From: Rhodanobacteraceae bacterium
GTDB taxonomy: Bacteria > Pseudomonadota > Gammaproteobacteria > Xanthomonadales > Rhodanobacteraceae
Reading direction: 5' to 3'
Assembly: GCA_012270595.1 (NCBI GenBank)
Contig: JAAXIA010000035.1
Location: 1 to 8,026 of the forward strand
Length of the DNA stretch: 8,026 nt
Part shown: positions 6,872-8,026 of the stretch, in pieces
How the letters are laid out: every line of letters begins with the position of its first letter
Position numbering within the stretch: position 1 is the first letter of the stretch
Translations under genes and position numbers: made by a program
Notes under the pieces: generated by a model
Databases searched by the model: none
Told to the model about the DNA's origin: nothing
Seen by the model: only the letters and a program-made list of their open reading frames with translations

Positions 6872-7401
6872 GCCGGCATCGGCTGATCCGGAAACATTAC
6901 CTGGGTAAAACCGAATTTACCAAAATCGGTAATACGCGAGGGATAGAGTCTACCAATCAGGTGATCACATTCATGCTGCACCACGCGAGCATGGAAGCCT
7001 TCAGCCTCGCGGTCGATCACTGCACCTTCTGGATCGACACCCTGGTAGCGAATTTGCCGATGGCGGTTCACCGCCCCATGCAGCCCTGGAACAGAAAGAC
7101 AAGCCTCCCAACCTTCTTCCATATCGGTTGAAAGCGCGGTGATGGTCGGATTGAGCAAGATGGTGCGTGGCACCTCGGGGGCATTGGGATAGCGTTCGGC
7201 ATGATCAACACCGAAGATCACCAGTTGCATATCCACACCAATCTGTGGTGCAGCCAGTCCCACACCATCGGCAGCGTGCATGGTGTCAAACATATCGGTA
7301 ATCAAGGCATCCAGTTCAGAGCTACCCAGCATGGTTTCAGGCACGGGGGAGGCCACGCGTAGAATGCGCGGATCACCCATTTTCAGAATCTCGCGAAACA
7401 T
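6859..7401 (-). CDS. def: Peptide deformylase
   Basis: 180 residues, normal for the family. This cytoplasmic metalloenzyme (usually Fe2+) removes the formyl group from the N-terminal Met of new proteins at the ribosome exit. All three family motifs are present: [10 protein letters not shown] (46-55), EACLSV (99-104, metal ligand Cys101) and HECDHL (143-148, metal ligands His143 and His147, catalytic Glu144). Motif 2 normally reads EGCLS, so Ala100 in place of Gly is a mild variant. The start at 7401 is set by a perfect AAGGAGGT six bases upstream. A GTG at 7422 in the same frame would place that ribosome site inside the gene and add seven atypical residues (MPQGGAW). The gene is not beside fmt, its frequent partner elsewhere, so it could be a second deformylase copy in this genome; the window cannot show that. 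It is convergent with pyrF and ends in its own terminator. Confidence 0.96.
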   Translation of the reverse strand: MFREILKMGDPRILRVASPVPETMLGSSELDALITDMFDTMHAADGVGLAAPQIGVDMQLVIFGVDHAERYPNAPEVPRTILLNPTITALSTDMEEGWEACLSVPGLHGAVNRHRQIRYQGVDPEGAVIDREAEGFHARVVQHECDHLIGRLYPSRITDFGKFGFTQVMFPDQPMPARAD

Positions 7402-7407
7402 CCAGGC

Positions 7408-7415
7408 ACCTCCTT
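7408..7415 (-). promoter_or_regulatory. Ribosome binding site of def
   Basis: AAGGAGGT on the minus strand is a full Shine-Dalgarno match, six bases from the ATG at 7401. It fixes the start there rather than at the in-frame GTG at 7422, and implies strong translation. Confidence 0.9.
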
Positions 7416-7480
7416 GAGGCACGCGTTTAAAGTCAGATCATCTTAACAGGGCTTGGCATAGCGTACATGGATGTTTTCAG

Positions 7481-7510
7481 GAGACGTGTCACACGTCTCA
7501 TGCCATGGCA
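7481..7510. repeat. Perfect hairpin followed by a second small palindrome upstream of def
   Basis: GAGACGTG (7481-7488) and CACGTCTC (7492-7499) form an 8-bp perfect stem with a 3-base loop. One base further on is the 10-bp palindrome TGCCATGGCA (7501-7510). The hairpin starts about 22 bases after the stop of the upstream minus-strand gene. Neither strand has a T run after it, so it is not a textbook terminator. It could be a U-less terminator, an mRNA 3' end or a protein binding site in the def leader. Confidence 0.6.
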
Positions 7511-7521
7511 CGGGCAGCCAG

Positions 7522-8025
7522 TTATTTTACCGGCACATGCATCTGTCTCAACTGTCTTTCAACTGCTTCTACCGAACAACCACGGGATAAGGGTTTGCCG
7601 GCACGGTCAGGCTTAATGCATTGCGTCAGTTTGGGGCGAGGTTGAAGTTGCCGTGATTTGACTAATGGTGCATTAGCCATACTCAAGCGTTGATCACCCT
7701 CGGTGGAGGCCTTAAGTGGAGGACCATCTCCTCCGCAGCCTACCGGCACAATAAAGAATATCGTGGAACAATGGATGCGCGTGCCTGCGGGAAGCTGTAG
7801 TGTGATGGCTTTTTGGGTCTTTTCCAGCAACCAACGTAGTGCCCTGTCCACCCCGTTTTCGTCTGGGGGTGGGAAATAAGCGGCGAAAACGGAATCTTTA
7901 CCGCGATAATGGATACCAGCGTCATGCCGCAGTACGTGTTTGTCGCCACCAAGCCATCGCCCTGACCGGTAAGCTCGAGGCGTATGTAACAGCGGTATCA
8001 GGACTAACGCACCATCGGGACGATA
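7522..8025 (-). CDS. Unrecognised protein, C-terminal 167 residues (5' end outside window)
   Basis: One minus-strand frame is open from the right edge to a TAA at 7522-7524, 167 codons without a stop. It begins YRPDGALVLIPLLHTPRAYR and continues through GRWLGGDKHVLRHDAGIHYR and VFAAYFPPPDENGVDRALRW. The middle holds a hydrophobic stretch (CSTIFFIVPVGCGG, about residues 89-102). The C-terminal third is basic, with two more cysteines (TQCIKP, SRGCSV). The long open frame and varied protein-like composition support a real gene. The internal GTG at 7851 is unlikely to be the start, because coding-quality sequence continues upstream. I do not recognise the family, and the missing N-terminus could hold a signal peptide or the main domain. 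It lies 120 bp upstream of def on the same strand. The hairpin between them makes co-transcription uncertain. Confidence 0.6.
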   Translation of the reverse strand, partial: YRPDGALVLIPLLHTPRAYRSGRWLGGDKHVLRHDAGIHYRGKDSVFAAYFPPPDENGVDRALRWLLEKTQKAITLQLPAGTRIHCSTIFFIVPVGCGGDGPPLKASTEGDQRLSMANAPLVKSRQLQPRPKLTQCIKPDRAGKPLSRGCSVEAVERQLRQMHVPVK

Positions 8026-8026
8026 C

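Noticed and set aside
6859..7422. Longer def starting at the GTG at 7422
   Set aside because: It would place the perfect AAGGAGGT inside the coding region. The ATG at 7401 fits both the ribosome site and the family N-terminus.
7740..7952. Alternative minus-strand frame of 70 codons over the edge gene
   Set aside because: It overlaps the 167-codon open frame and is shorter and less protein-like. Treated as a shadow.
1..8026. tRNA, rRNA, CRISPR array, riboswitch or replication origin
   Set aside because: I looked for cloverleaf-like segments, regularly spaced repeats and T-box or leader structures and saw none.

Overview
The window looks like a chromosomal segment of a moderate-G+C proteobacterium, beta- or gamma-proteobacterial by the feel of its housekeeping genes. 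The evidence is a long-form (type 2) OMP decarboxylase, a peptide deformylase of the '[12 protein letters not shown]' kind, and strong Shine-Dalgarno sequences. I cannot name a genus from the sequence alone. Housekeeping genes fill the right third. The left two thirds are accessory DNA.

Left edge (1-216): apparently the right end of an insertion sequence, probably IS5-like. It holds the last 19 codons of a transposase and a non-coding tail. Base composition changes abruptly at about 216-220. Next comes an AT-rich gene of unknown function (codons from about 218, first ATG at 290, stop at 1147). Its reading frame is open right up to the IS end and its first ATG has no ribosome binding site, so it was probably cut at the 5' end by the insertion. 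About 200 bp of gene-free DNA follows (1148-1350).

Centre (1351-5820, minus strand): one very large gene for an exported, cysteine-containing Rhs/YD-repeat protein of about 1489 residues. It has a Sec-type signal peptide, an N-terminal Cys-rich region, a DUF6531-like entry segment, many YD repeats and an RHS core. The tail after the core is only 83 residues and has no recognisable toxin. Part of that tail is a degraded second copy of a YD-repeat segment found about 1.36 kb away in the same gene, which looks like a recombination scar. No immunity gene follows it in the same direction. A candidate promoter and a tandem direct repeat lie in the 203-bp divergent space shared with pyrF.

Right third: pyrF (plus strand, last step of UMP synthesis) converges on def (minus strand, removal of the N-formyl group from new proteins). 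Only 13 bp separate the two stop codons, and the def stop codon lies inside the terminator hairpin. Upstream of def on the minus strand is a short region with a perfect hairpin, then the 3' part (167 codons) of an unrecognised gene that runs off the right edge.

The window shows no complete new defence or toxin system. The best leads are the IS-truncated AT-rich gene and the rearranged, apparently toxin-less tip of the secreted Rhs protein.
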